A DNA stretch of 64,000 nucleotides from Terriglobia bacterium. GTDB lineage: Bacteria > Acidobacteriota > Terriglobia > Bryobacterales > UBA6623. The notes under the pieces were generated by a model. It saw only the letters and a list, made by a program, of their open reading frames with translations, ran no database searches and had not been told where the DNA came from. Positions within the stretch are counted from its first letter, which is position 1. Each line of letters opens with the position of its first letter. The stretch spans positions 62,001 to 126,000 of the forward strand of contig VXMF01000011.1 of NCBI GenBank assembly GCA_009841225.1. Direction: 5' to 3'. Shown here in pieces: positions 44,562 to 54,003 of the stretch. Made by a program: the position numbers and the translations under genes.

Positions 44562-47063
44562 ATGACGAAAGCGCAGGCCGCGTTGCTGACGGTGTCAGTC
44601 ATGATACTTGCGAGTGCGCCCGGCCTCCCGGTGGCGGCCCGCGCGCAGGGCGACGCCGCCCTTCCGACGATCGAGTCGCACACGGCCGGCTTTGAGCGTC
44701 TCGACGGCTCCTTCCCGCTCTACTGGGACGATGATGCTGGCACGCTCTGGCTGGAAATCGGCCGTCTCGGCGTCGAGGTGCTGTACGTCAACGCGCTGGC
44801 GGCCGGGGTGGGCTCGAACGACATCGGGCTCGATCGTGGCCAGCTCGGCGGTACGCGCATCGTGCGCTTCGAGCGGATCGGCCGCAAGATCCTGATGGTC
44901 CAACCGAACCACGCCTACCGTGCCACGACCTCCAACCCGGACGAGCGGCGTGCGGTGGACGACGCCTTCGCCACCTCCGTCCTGTTCGGGTTCACGGTAG
45001 CGGCCCGCACGGCCGAGCGCTTCCTCGTCGACGCCACGCCGTTCCTGTTGCGCGATGTCCACGGCGTCGCCGACAGCCTGCCGGGAACGTACCAGCTCGA
45101 CCGGGAACGCAGCGCCGTATACCTCCCGCGCACCAAGGGGTTTCCCAGGAACACCGAGATGGAGGCCATGCTGACCTTCGCGCGCGACAGTCGCGGAGAC
45201 GGACCCGGCGTCGGCCGCGGGTCGATCGAGGCTGTCGCCCCGAGCTCCGAGGCGGTCACCGTGCGCCAGCGCCAGTCGCTCATCGCGCTGCCGGACGACG
45301 GCTACACGCCGCGTCCCTACGATCCGCGTGCTGGCTACGGTGCCGTCTCCTACGTCGACTACGCCGCGCCGCTGGGCGAGCCGATGACCCGCCGCTACCT
45401 GCGCCGGCACCGCCTCGAGAAGCGCAACCCGTCAGCCCCCGTCAGCGAGGCGGTCGAACCGATCGTCTACTACCTGGACCGGGGCACACCAGAGCCGGTC
45501 CGCTCCGCACTGCTCGACGGCGCGCGCTGGTGGAACCAGGCGTTCGAGGCGGCCGGCTATCGGGATGCGTTCCGTGTCGAGCTGATGCCGGAGGGGGCCG
45601 ATCCGCTCGACGTGCGCTACAACGTCATCCAGTGGGTGCACCGGTCCACGCGGGGTTGGAGCTACGGCAGCTCGGTGACCGACCCCCGCACCGGTGAGAT
45701 TATCAAGGGGCACGTCACGCTCGGCTCCCTGCGCGTCCGGCAGGACTACCTCATCGCCGAGGGGCTGCTTTCGCCCTATCTCCGCGGCGACGAAGAAGTG
45801 CCCCAGCTGACAGAGCTGGCCCTGGCGCGGATCCGCCAGTTGTCCGCGCACGAGGTAGGGCACACTCTGGGCCTCGGACACAACTACTACGCGAGCCGCC
45901 AGGGGCGCATCTCGGTCATGGACTACCCGCACCCGCTCGTGACGCTCGGACCGGACGCGCAGATCGACCTGTCGGACGCCTACGACGTCGGCATCGGGGA
46001 ATGGGACGAGGTGGCCATTGCCTATGGTTACCAAGACTATCCCGACGGGACCGACACGGCGCTCGCGCTACAACGGCTGCTCGACGAGGCGTGGGGCGCG
46101 GACCTGCGCTACCTGACGAACCAGGACACGACCGCGCACCCGCGGGTCCACCAATGGGCTAACGGCACCGATCCTGCCCGCGAGCTCGAGCGGATGCTGC
46201 AAGTGCGCCGCATCGCCCTCAACCGCTTCGGCGAGAGCGCGATTCCCGCCGGACGCCCGCTGGCGACGGTGGAGGAAGCACTCGTGCCGCTCTACCTCCA
46301 CCACCGCTACCAGATAGACGCCGCGGCATCCGCGCTCGGAGGCTTGGACTACGTCTATGCGATGCGGGGCGACGGCCGCGTGCCGGTGACGCCAGTGCCG
46401 GGTGACCAGCAGCGAGCGGCGCTGGCGGCGCTGCTGCGGACGCTCGATCCGGCCGAGCTGACCCTGCCTGAAAGCGTGCTGCGGCAAATTCCGCCGCGGC
46501 CACCAGGGCACGGCCCACACCGGGAGTTGTTCCCCCGCCGCACCGGTCCGGCATTCGATGCCCTGACGCCGGCAATCGTCGCTGCCGACCTGACTGTCTC
46601 GCAGATGCTGGTCCCGTCCCGGGCCGCCCGCCTGGTCGAGCAGGCCATGCTCGACCCCATCCTGCCGGACTTGGAGGAGGTACTGGAAGCGCTGGTGGAG
46701 GGTGTCTTCGACAGGCCGACCGAATCCGCATACGCGCACGCCGTCCGGCGGGCGGTGCAGCGGGTCGTCGTCGAACGGTTGATGGGACTCGGCGAGGGCG
46801 CTCCCATGGCGGAGGTGCGCGCCGACGCGACGGAAGCGTTGGAGCGCATCCGCTCTCGACTCCCGACGCTCGGCGGCGATGCCCATAATCGATTGCTGCG
46901 GCGCGAGATCGAACGCTTCCTCGAGCGACCGGGCGGACCCATTCCGAGTCCGGCCGCGCCCATGCCTGCGGCGCCTCCGGGCAGCCCGATCGGCACCCCG
47001 GCGCTGGAGTGGCTGCGCGGGGCACCCCAGGATTGCTCTTGGGAATTGCGGTCGGAATTTTGA
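44562..47063 (+). CDS. secreted zinc metalloprotease, metzincin type with DUF5117/DUF4953-like regions
   Basis: An 833-residue exported protease. Signal peptide ends about VAARAQ. The N-terminal region (LDGSFPLYWDDDAGTLWLEI, RFERIGRKILMVQPN) matches DUF5117-like domains. The zinc site HEVGHTLGLGHN spans residues 430-441, with His, Glu and the third His in place; a Met turn (SVMDYP) follows. The C-terminal part is helix-rich and ends in a Pro-rich stretch. Shine-Dalgarno AAGGAGAGA is 3 nt from ATG 44562. Leucine is written mostly CTC/CTG, with TTG rare, unlike the neighbours, so recent acquisition is possible. Confidence 0.88.
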   Translation: MTKAQAALLTVSVMILASAPGLPVAARAQGDAALPTIESHTAGFERLDGSFPLYWDDDAGTLWLEIGRLGVEVLYVNALAAGVGSNDIGLDRGQLGGTRIVRFERIGRKILMVQPNHAYRATTSNPDERRAVDDAFATSVLFGFTVAARTAERFLVDATPFLLRDVHGVADSLPGTYQLDRERSAVYLPRTKGFPRNTEMEAMLTFARDSRGDGPGVGRGSIEAVAPSSEAVTVRQRQSLIALPDDGYTPRPYDPRAGYGAVSYVDYAAPLGEPMTRRYLRRHRLEKRNPSAPVSEAVEPIVYYLDRGTPEPVRSALLDGARWWNQAFEAAGYRDAFRVELMPEGADPLDVRYNVIQWVHRSTRGWSYGSSVTDPRTGEIIKGHVTLGSLRVRQDYLIAEGLLSPYLRGDEEVPQLTELALARIRQLSAHEVGHTLGLGHNYYASRQGRISVMDYPHPLVTLGPDAQIDLSDAYDVGIGEWDEVAIAYGYQDYPDGTDTALALQRLLDEAWGADLRYLTNQDTTAHPRVHQWANGTDPARELERMLQVRRIALNRFGESAIPAGRPLATVEEALVPLYLHHRYQIDAAASALGGLDYVYAMRGDGRVPVTPVPGDQQRAALAALLRTLDPAELTLPESVLRQIPPRPPGHGPHRELFPRRTGPAFDALTPAIVAADLTVSQMLVPSRAARLVEQAMLDPILPDLEEVLEALVEGVFDRPTESAYAHAVRRAVQRVVVERLMGLGEGAPMAEVRADATEALERIRSRLPTLGGDAHNRLLRREIERFLERPGGPIPSPAAPMPAAPPGSPIGTPALEWLRGAPQDCSWELRSEF

Positions 47064-47194
47064 TCATCAGTCTGGTGCTAGCAACCGGCTCGCTGTGGTA
47101 TGTTGGCCTGCGTTGCCACGCCCGTGCTACTGGGCAGACGAGTGAGCAACCTGTCGGTCTTTCGGACCGATGCCAACCGCTGTTGAGAATCCCG

Positions 47195-48583
47195 ATGTCC
47201 AAGTTTGTTCTCGCCCTTGCGCTCTGCTGTTCGGTGGTCGCCACCGCCGCGGACAAGCCGAATTTCATCCTGATCTTCGTCGATGACCTTGGCTACGCCG
47301 ATATCGGGCCGTTCGGCTCCAAGCTGCACCGAACCCCCAGTCTGGACAAGATGGCAGCCGAAGGACGAAAGCTGACCAGCTTCTATGTGACCGCGCCGGT
47401 CTGCACGCCATCGCGCAGTTCGCTGATGACCGGCAGCTACCCCCGCCGGGTTGGCCTGGACGAGAGCGAGAAGGGGCAGTGGGTGCTGTTTCCAGGCAAC
47501 CGAGAGGGCCTCAATCCTGACGAGGTCACCGTGGCCGAGACATTGAAGGCGGTTGGCTACAAGACGGCCTGCGTGGGCAAGTGGCACTTGGGCGACCAGC
47601 GTCCGTTCCTGCCGACTCGACACGGGTTCGACTCGTACTTTGGAATACCGTTTTCCAATGACATGGGCCATGATTCGCGCAGGCAGCCTTACCGCTACCC
47701 CCCGCTCCCCCTACTGCGCGGAGAAGAGGTCATCGAAAAGGAGCCCGACCAGAGATTGATCACCCAGCGCTACACCGAAGAGGCCTTGGAGTTTATCGAG
47801 GAAAACAAGGAAGGCCCGTTCTTCCTGTATCTGCCGCACACCATGCCGCATTGGCCGCAGTACTCGTCCGAGCGTTTCGCGGGCAAGTCGAAGAACGGCG
47901 CTTGGGGCGATTCCGTAGAAGAGATCGACTGGTCGACCGGGCAGATTCTTGCAAAGCTCGACCAACTCGGAATCGATGACAACACGATGGTCGTGTTCAC
48001 TTCGGATAACGGGGGTGCGGTGAACCACGGGGCCAGCAACGCCCCGCTGCGCGGAGGCAAGGGCACGACTTGGGAAGGCGGCCACCGCGTCTGCTTCGTG
48101 GTGCGTTGGCCGGGCCGTGTGCCGGCGGGAACGACAACCGACGAAGTCGCGATATCGGTAGACATCCTGCCGACCTTCGCTGCGCTGGCCGGCGCGTCCG
48201 TGCCGTCAGACCGGGTGATCGACGGCAAAGACATCCGCAGCGTGCTACTTGACGACAAGCCTGAACCGTCGCCGCACGTCGCGTATTACTACTACTTCAT
48301 GTCTCATCTCAACGGTGTCCGCAGTGGACGGTGGAAATTGCATGTCGCTAGGAAGGGCGGGCGCTATCCCGACTATGACTCCAACCCCGTGCTCGAGCTC
48401 TACGACCTGCAGACTGATATAGGAGAGGAGCGCAACGTCGCTGACAAGTTCCCACAAGTGGTCGAACGCTTGCAGGCCTTGGCCGAGGTGGCCCGGCGAG
48501 ACTTGGGTGATGGCAAGCGGGCTGGCAAGAACCAGCGCCCGCCGGGAATTGTGGATATGTCGGTGACGCTCACCTCCAATTGA
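47195..48583 (+). CDS. sulfatase (arylsulfatase type), secreted
   Basis: A 462-residue exported sulfatase. Signal peptide FVLALALCCSVVATAA is followed by metal-binding VDDLGYADIG, formylglycine site CTPSRSSLMTG (Cys70), GKWHLGDQ, LPHTMPHWP and TSDNGG. The C-terminal subdomain is complete. It is a different subgroup from the lipoprotein sulfatase at 2.3 kb. The frame stays open upstream to 47009 and includes a hydrophobic stretch, but the signal peptide makes ATG 47195 the start. A propeller-DUF3604 lipoprotein gene converges with it. Confidence 0.93.
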   Translation: MSKFVLALALCCSVVATAADKPNFILIFVDDLGYADIGPFGSKLHRTPSLDKMAAEGRKLTSFYVTAPVCTPSRSSLMTGSYPRRVGLDESEKGQWVLFPGNREGLNPDEVTVAETLKAVGYKTACVGKWHLGDQRPFLPTRHGFDSYFGIPFSNDMGHDSRRQPYRYPPLPLLRGEEVIEKEPDQRLITQRYTEEALEFIEENKEGPFFLYLPHTMPHWPQYSSERFAGKSKNGAWGDSVEEIDWSTGQILAKLDQLGIDDNTMVVFTSDNGGAVNHGASNAPLRGGKGTTWEGGHRVCFVVRWPGRVPAGTTTDEVAISVDILPTFAALAGASVPSDRVIDGKDIRSVLLDDKPEPSPHVAYYYYFMSHLNGVRSGRWKLHVARKGGRYPDYDSNPVLELYDLQTDIGEERNVADKFPQVVERLQALAEVARRDLGDGKRAGKNQRPPGIVDMSVTLTSN

Positions 48584-48715
48584 GGCAGCTATGCGTCGGC
48601 GGGCTCGCCCGTCGCGGCGAGATGCGCAGAACGGCAAAGGCTTGCCTCGGCAGCAGGCGTGCGCAAGGTTTCCGGCTTTTCGCGCCAGTTCAGGCCGACG
48701 CTGGGCCGACAGAAC

Positions 48716-51186
48716 CTACTCGTAGTCGATAAAGAAGGGCGAAGTCCAAGCGATCTCCGGGTCGCCATCGGGCTTGTCGGTATCGCGCTGGAAGACGCGC
48801 ACATAGTAGTACGACTCGCCCGGCGCAGCCTCGGAATCCCTGTAGGTGAGCTCGGCCGTTCGGCCGCCCGGGTTTTGAGTGAAGACGTATTCGCCGTCCT
48901 TGACGACATCCACGCGCAGGATCTCATCTTGAGCCTCGATGTCGATCAGGATTTCTGGCGGATCCGATGCGGAGGCTCGGAATTCTTCCCCGACCATGTG
49001 CCCGTCTGCTGATGCCTTAACGAAGATCTCGTCGCTCGCGGCGAACGTTCGGCGCGCCAGCATCGCGTCGAACAGCGCGTCCCGCGTAGGCTCTTCCGCC
49101 CAAATCGCGGCCCACGAGTTATGCGTCGAACCGTGGTCGCTGTAGGAGACGAAGCCGTAGCGGTGTCCCTTGTTGAGAGCGTCTTGGGCGAAATGCCCCG
49201 GCTCGTCCACCTGAGTGCCTCCGCGCTTCTCGCCCTCCGGGGCCTGGAACATCTCGTAGCTCCCGCGCGAGCCCTGGTAAATCTCAAGCAGGCAGTCAAA
49301 CGGCGCCGGTTTCCAGTTCCAGTCGGCCAGCGGGCCGGCAGCGAACGTGTGCGGCACCACCACAACCTTTTGGCCTTCCTGGCTCAGTGCGTTGTCTTCC
49401 ATCCACTTCCACATCACAGGAGGTAAGTTGTCCGGGGCCTCTAGGCCCTTTTCACGATCGATCGGCCGTAGCGGACCGCCGCGCTTGAGGTAGAGGACAT
49501 TGCGGTGGCCCCCGGGCCTGGCCATCGAGTGCTCATAGGTGTAGATGCCCCAGAATTTCGGAGCGTGCGTGTAGAGGTCGACCATTTTCTGCGCGTACCA
49601 CCATTGGTAGTCCCGCAGGGAATCCGGCCAACGCCCGCCCAGAATTTCGTTGTGGTCGCTCGGACCGACGAAGTCCATCTTCGCCGCGTCTATCGCGTAG
49701 CGGTAGGTGTCCTCGATCGAGCCATCTCTCGCGCTGTGGCCGCGCACATCGGTGTGCCGGTGGCAATCGCCGAGCAGGAGCGAGTAGGTCTTGCCGCCGG
49801 CAGACATGGTCGCCCGCTGGCGCGGTTCGAAGCCGGCTTCGGGTTGCGTTACCACGACTTCTGTGAGTTCCGGTTCGACCGATTCAACAGATTCCAAGGC
49901 GGCCGCGAAGACGTTATAGTGCAGCGCGTGAAACTGGTCCTTCGGCAGGTTCTCTGGGGAGCGCAGGTCGCTCGCGAACGCCAGCTGCAGCGATCCGTCC
50001 GGGCTGGCTGCGACTGCCGTCCTCTGCGTGTTGCGCCCCGAGCTGTTGGAGAGCATCACGGGCATCGTCCAGCCGTCCGCTCCCAAGCGCGTGGCATACA
50101 CGTGGAACATCTCGTGAGGTTTCCGAATCGTCCAGTGCCGGAACACGACCCAAGCGGAGCCACCGCCGTCGAATTCCACCGTAGGCAGTTCCGCAAAGCG
50201 GGACATCCTGCCGGTCAGGATGTCGACAATCTGCGACACCGGCTCGAAGACGCGGCCATTGGAGAACACCCGCACCCCAAACCCCTGCGCGCGTGCAGCC
50301 CTTCGCTCCCCTCAGCTGCGCTGGACTCGGAATAGTCCTTGCCCCAGTTCTTGCGGGCGGTGTCGAAAGCGATCCAAGCCCGATCTGCCGCGTCCACCGT
50401 GACGCTGGAATGGAACTCGGCCCTCGGATCGGAAGTGATAGCGATCGGCTCGCCTGCGCTCTGGCCGTCGAAAGACGCGAGGAACACGTCGTAGTTGCCG
50501 GCGTGATAGCTGTCCCAGGAAATCCAGGCGCGGCCCGTCGAATCCAGCGCGACCGATGGTTCCCAGTCGCTGGCATCGGACGGCGACACCCGAACCTCGG
50601 GCCCCCAGCCAGAGACGGTCCGGCGTCGGGCATAGACATCAGACTGTAGATCGCGGAACGACTGCCAAGTGACGGTGACGTCGCCGTCCGGGCTGGCGGC
50701 TGCACGGACATGGAAGTCCGAGTGAGCGGACGCGGCAATGGTCTCGATCCCGCCGACCTCCGAATAGTCGCTAACACTGGCTCCATAGAGTTGGAAAGCG
50801 CCGTCGTCGCGGCCGGACCAAAAGGCCATTGCCCCGCCCGGCACAGCCACGATGGCGGGCAGGTAGTGGTCCCAGTTGCCATCGTCCAGCACGATGGGCC
50901 CGCCCCAGGTGCCTTCCGGGCTTCTACGGCGCACGACGACTGCGTCAGCGTCGCTGCCATTCCATTCCACGTAGGCCAGCCAGACGCTGCCATCGGCGGC
51001 TGCGGCCAAGGCCGGCCAGTCGGCCGTCATGTCGTCGGGCGAAACGCGCTCGGATTCGATTTCCCCGGCGACCTCGGCCGGTGGCAGGTCGGCGGCCCGG
51101 ACTTCCGGCGTCTCGGCAGGCGGTTCGCCGCAATTGCCGAGGACGATTGCCAGGGAGACAAGGAATGCGGCCGCGGTGCGTTTCAC
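48716..51186 (-). pseudogene. propeller-DUF3604 lipoprotein, frameshifted
   Basis: One gene read in two frames. The N-terminal part (from GTG 51186) has a lipobox LGNC and repeated propeller-like blades (ASPDGDVTVTWQSF, ALDSTGRAWISWDSY, TVDAADRAWIAFDT). It shifts near 50290. The other frame continues GVRVFSNGRVFEPVSQIVDIL and ends in a DUF3604 domain (LLGDCHRHTDVRGHSARDG, FVGPSDHNE), a PHP-like metal hydrolase fold. At 50288-50294 is GCGCGCG; removing one GC unit restores a smooth reading (LHAQGFGVRV). The intact product would be about 820 residues. A sequencing error is possible. Confidence 0.78.
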
Positions 51187-51192
51187 GCGACG

Positions 51193-51198
51193 ATTATA
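51193..51198 (-). promoter_or_regulatory. -10 consensus hexamer at lipoprotein gene
   Basis: TATAAT on the minus strand ends 6 nt before GTG 51186. Perfect match; leaderless transcription is likely. No clear -35 element. Confidence 0.5.
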
Positions 51199-51313
51199 TC
51201 GGCAGCGCAGCGTCTCTAGACACCTGCTAGGCAGCGACTTACGTGGCTACGCCAAGCGGCGCAGGACTGCGATCGACCTTCTCGGAACGAGGGCGCTGCG
51301 GTGGAAACCGCCC

Positions 51314-53434
51314 TTACGGCGAGGCGTAACGCAGCTCCCACGCTTCGGCATCCCCCGTTGATGCGAGTGCCAAAGCAGCCAACGGAGCCCGCGCCTTTAG
51401 CAGCATTTCGTCGAACTCGTCCCCTGGTTTCGACATGGCCACGATGGCCCCTCCCGATGCAACCGAGACACTCATGCCATCCATCACAATTGTGCGGATC
51501 ACGATGCTGAGGTCCATTCGGTCGCCATAGCTCAAGTAGCCCAGCGCGCCCGAGTACGGACCTCTCGCTCGCTCTTCCAGCCGGTCAATGATCGACAGGG
51601 TGCGTACCTTCGGCGCGCCGGTCATGGAGCCTCCCGGAAATGCGGCGGCGACGCAGTCGAGGCAGTCCCGGTCCGGCCGCAGCTTCCCGGCGACGGTGCT
51701 CACTAGCTGGTGGACCGTGGCGTAGGACTCGACGTCCATCAACTTCGGCACGCGGACCGAGCCGGTCGAGGCGATCCGCCCGATATCGTTGCGCAACAGG
51801 TCGACGATCATCAAGTTCTCTGACCGCGTCTTTTCGTCGTCGCGCAACCACTCCGCCAGCCTTGAGTCCTCCTCGGCTGTACTTCCGCGCGGGCAGGTGC
51901 CCTTGATCGGTTTCGCCCAGACCACTCGGTCTGGATCGACTCGCAGGAATCTCTCCGGCGACGAACTGAGAAGCGCCAAATCCCCAAAGCGAAGATATGC
52001 TGCGTGTGGTGCCGGGTTTAGCGCCCGCAATGCCCGATAAGCTTCGAACGCCCCGACATCGCACGTCACCGAGAACTCGCTGCTAAGGCAGATTTGGTAT
52101 GACTCCCCAGCCGCCAGCTCAGTCTGGCAATGCCTGATCTTGCTCTGATACGTCTTGGGGCCATCCGCAAGGTGCGCGATGGCGGGCTTGTTCTCTAGTG
52201 CGCGTTCGCTACCCGTCCGATCTTGGCCGAAGAGTACACGCTCGGTGCGGTCGAACCAGACTGCTGGATCGCCACTTGACGCTCCGACGCGGGCGACCAA
52301 GTACACACGGCGTTCAGCATGGTCGAATACGACGCATCGCTCGGAATCCACGAAAGCGGCGTCCGGCGTCGCAGAACTGCGCGATGTCGGCAATCCCACT
52401 TCGTTGCGGAACTCGTATCCGAAAAACCCAACCAAGCCGGTCTGGAAGTCAAACGGCAGGGTGGGGTCCAGCTGTACCGGACGGCCCAAGCGGTTGCGCA
52501 GCTCTGCGAGCAGCGATGTGACCTGCTCGGTCTTGGTGCCGGCACGTGTCCGCACTGTCAGGCGGCGATCCGCCGATCGGTACAGCAAGGCCGCGCCCTC
52601 TGGCCCGGAAGCGTCGCCCATGAAGCTGAACATCGAGTGGCTCGGGATCACCGCCGAGCTGTCCAGCCAGAACGCATGCTCCGCGTCGCCGTAGAGGCGT
52701 TGGAAAGCATCCTGAGGATTGACCCAGCGTTCGATCACGCGCGATTCAATGCGAGCCGGATCCACGGTTGAGGCCCTTGTTGCGGCGCTTCTGTTGAACG
52801 TTGGCACGCCCTTAGTTGGCCGCGGCTGCTTGAGCGTCTGATGCTGGGCGTGCCGGGCTGCCAATCGGAGGAAATTGCGAACCAACTGCTCGCCGCAGTC
52901 GGCGCTCACGGATTCCGGATGGAACTGCACGCCAAACTGCGGACAAGACCTGTGCTGCACCGCCATCACGACTCCGTCGGCCGTCGACGCCGTTGCCGTC
53001 AAGCATGCTGGCAGCGAATCACTCTTGATGCAGAGGGAGTGGTAGCGCACGACGTCGAAGCCGGCGGGGATATCGCGGAACAAGTCGCTGCCATCGTGCG
53101 AAACCCGAGAAATCCGGCCGTGCATGGGGGCGGGCGCTGGTACAACCCGGGCCCCATACGCGTGCCCGATACCCTGATGGCCCAGACAGACGCCCAGCAG
53201 CGGAAGGCCTGACTCTAGGATCACTTCTCTACAGATCCCGAAATCTTCGTAGTGCGCCGGAGTCCCCGGGCCGGGAGAAATGACAATCGCATCAGCGCCG
53301 ATATCCGTGATCACCTCGCGCCAGTGCGAAGCGGCGTTGTCAATGACCACCGGAGTGCGGGCAGTGACCCTCGCGATGAGTTGGCTCAGGTTATAGGTGA
53401 ACGAGTCTTTGTTGTCTATGAGCAGCACGTTCAT
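51314..53434 (-). CDS. pabAB: fused aminodeoxychorismate synthase (glutaminase + component I)
   Basis: A 706-residue fusion. Residues 1-190 are a class I glutamine amidotransferase: PGPGTP, nucleophile Cys83 in LLGVCLGHQ, His172 and Glu174 in QFHPES. Residues about 230-690 are a chorismate-binding domain, with the PIKGT motif (Lys511) that marks PabB rather than TrpE. The enzyme makes 4-amino-4-deoxychorismate for folate. The linker is about 40 residues. Fused PabAB is known in actinobacteria, plants and fungi. No pabC is nearby. A TrpE with PIAGT is 2 kb away, so both branches are present. Confidence 0.92.
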   Translation of the reverse strand: MNVLLIDNKDSFTYNLSQLIARVTARTPVVIDNAASHWREVITDIGADAIVISPGPGTPAHYEDFGICREVILESGLPLLGVCLGHQGIGHAYGARVVPAPAPMHGRISRVSHDGSDLFRDIPAGFDVVRYHSLCIKSDSLPACLTATASTADGVVMAVQHRSCPQFGVQFHPESVSADCGEQLVRNFLRLAARHAQHQTLKQPRPTKGVPTFNRSAATRASTVDPARIESRVIERWVNPQDAFQRLYGDAEHAFWLDSSAVIPSHSMFSFMGDASGPEGAALLYRSADRRLTVRTRAGTKTEQVTSLLAELRNRLGRPVQLDPTLPFDFQTGLVGFFGYEFRNEVGLPTSRSSATPDAAFVDSERCVVFDHAERRVYLVARVGASSGDPAVWFDRTERVLFGQDRTGSERALENKPAIAHLADGPKTYQSKIRHCQTELAAGESYQICLSSEFSVTCDVGAFEAYRALRALNPAPHAAYLRFGDLALLSSSPERFLRVDPDRVVWAKPIKGTCPRGSTAEEDSRLAEWLRDDEKTRSENLMIVDLLRNDIGRIASTGSVRVPKLMDVESYATVHQLVSTVAGKLRPDRDCLDCVAAAFPGGSMTGAPKVRTLSIIDRLEERARGPYSGALGYLSYGDRMDLSIVIRTIVMDGMSVSVASGGAIVAMSKPGDEFDEMLLKARAPLAALALASTGDAEAWELRYASP

Positions 53435-53500
53435 CGCGCAAGGTGGAGTGGTCCGGGTTGTCTAGACAGCCGGTCGGAGAATTTAAGGTGGACTCCGCTA

Positions 53501-53815
53501 CTACTCTGAACTGGCTTCTGTCGGTGGGACTGCGTGCCGCTGCCTCGCCCGCTCACAGAATGCTTCTTTGTAGAGGGGCCAGTCGTGGAGTGTCGTCGGA
53601 TCGAAGTCAGCTCCGTTGGGCCACACAAGGGTGTGAACTTCAGGGTCCACCCTCACCTTGCTGAACAAGGACCGATCAAGTAGAGGGCCGTACAGCTCTC
53701 CTGCCATCACGGGCCGGAAGTCGATGTCTTGCTGCGTGCCGTCGGAGAATTCCACCTCAAGTGTGTAGTCTCCGACGATCCGTACTCCTCTGACCCGATG
53801 GATTTCAGGATCCAT
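53501..53815 (-). CDS. DUF2442 family protein
   Basis: A 104-residue protein of the DUF2442 family (VRIVGDYTLEVEFSDGTQQDIDF, PEVHTLVWPNGADFDPTTLHDW). These small proteins usually lie next to DUF4160, with which they are thought to form a toxin-antitoxin-like pair, but no DUF4160 is seen here. A TAAGCT hexamer ends 6 nt before ATG 53815. It sits between pabAB and aroDE and is not obviously related to them. Confidence 0.85.
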   Translation of the reverse strand: MDPEIHRVRGVRIVGDYTLEVEFSDGTQQDIDFRPVMAGELYGPLLDRSLFSKVRVDPEVHTLVWPNGADFDPTTLHDWPLYKEAFCERARQRHAVPPTEASSE

Positions 53816-54003
53816 GACATTAGCTTAGTGGTTGGCGCTTAGGTGAGCGTCCTTCCTGCAGCGCATTCCGATCGTCCCTCGATTCACCTTGATGGATTCC
53901 GTCGACGCAACAACCAGCGCTGCCTTCGGGGCAAGCCACCTCCCGAGCCGAGGTAGGGGATCGAAGATGCCTGTGATAGCCTACTCAGAACGTCGCTGGC
54001 GCG

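Noticed and set aside
47009..47194. Open frame with a strong hydrophobic stretch (LLLGIAVGILIISLVLATG) before the second sulfatase
   Set aside because: It overlaps the end of the protease gene in another frame, and the sulfatase has its own signal peptide from ATG 47195.
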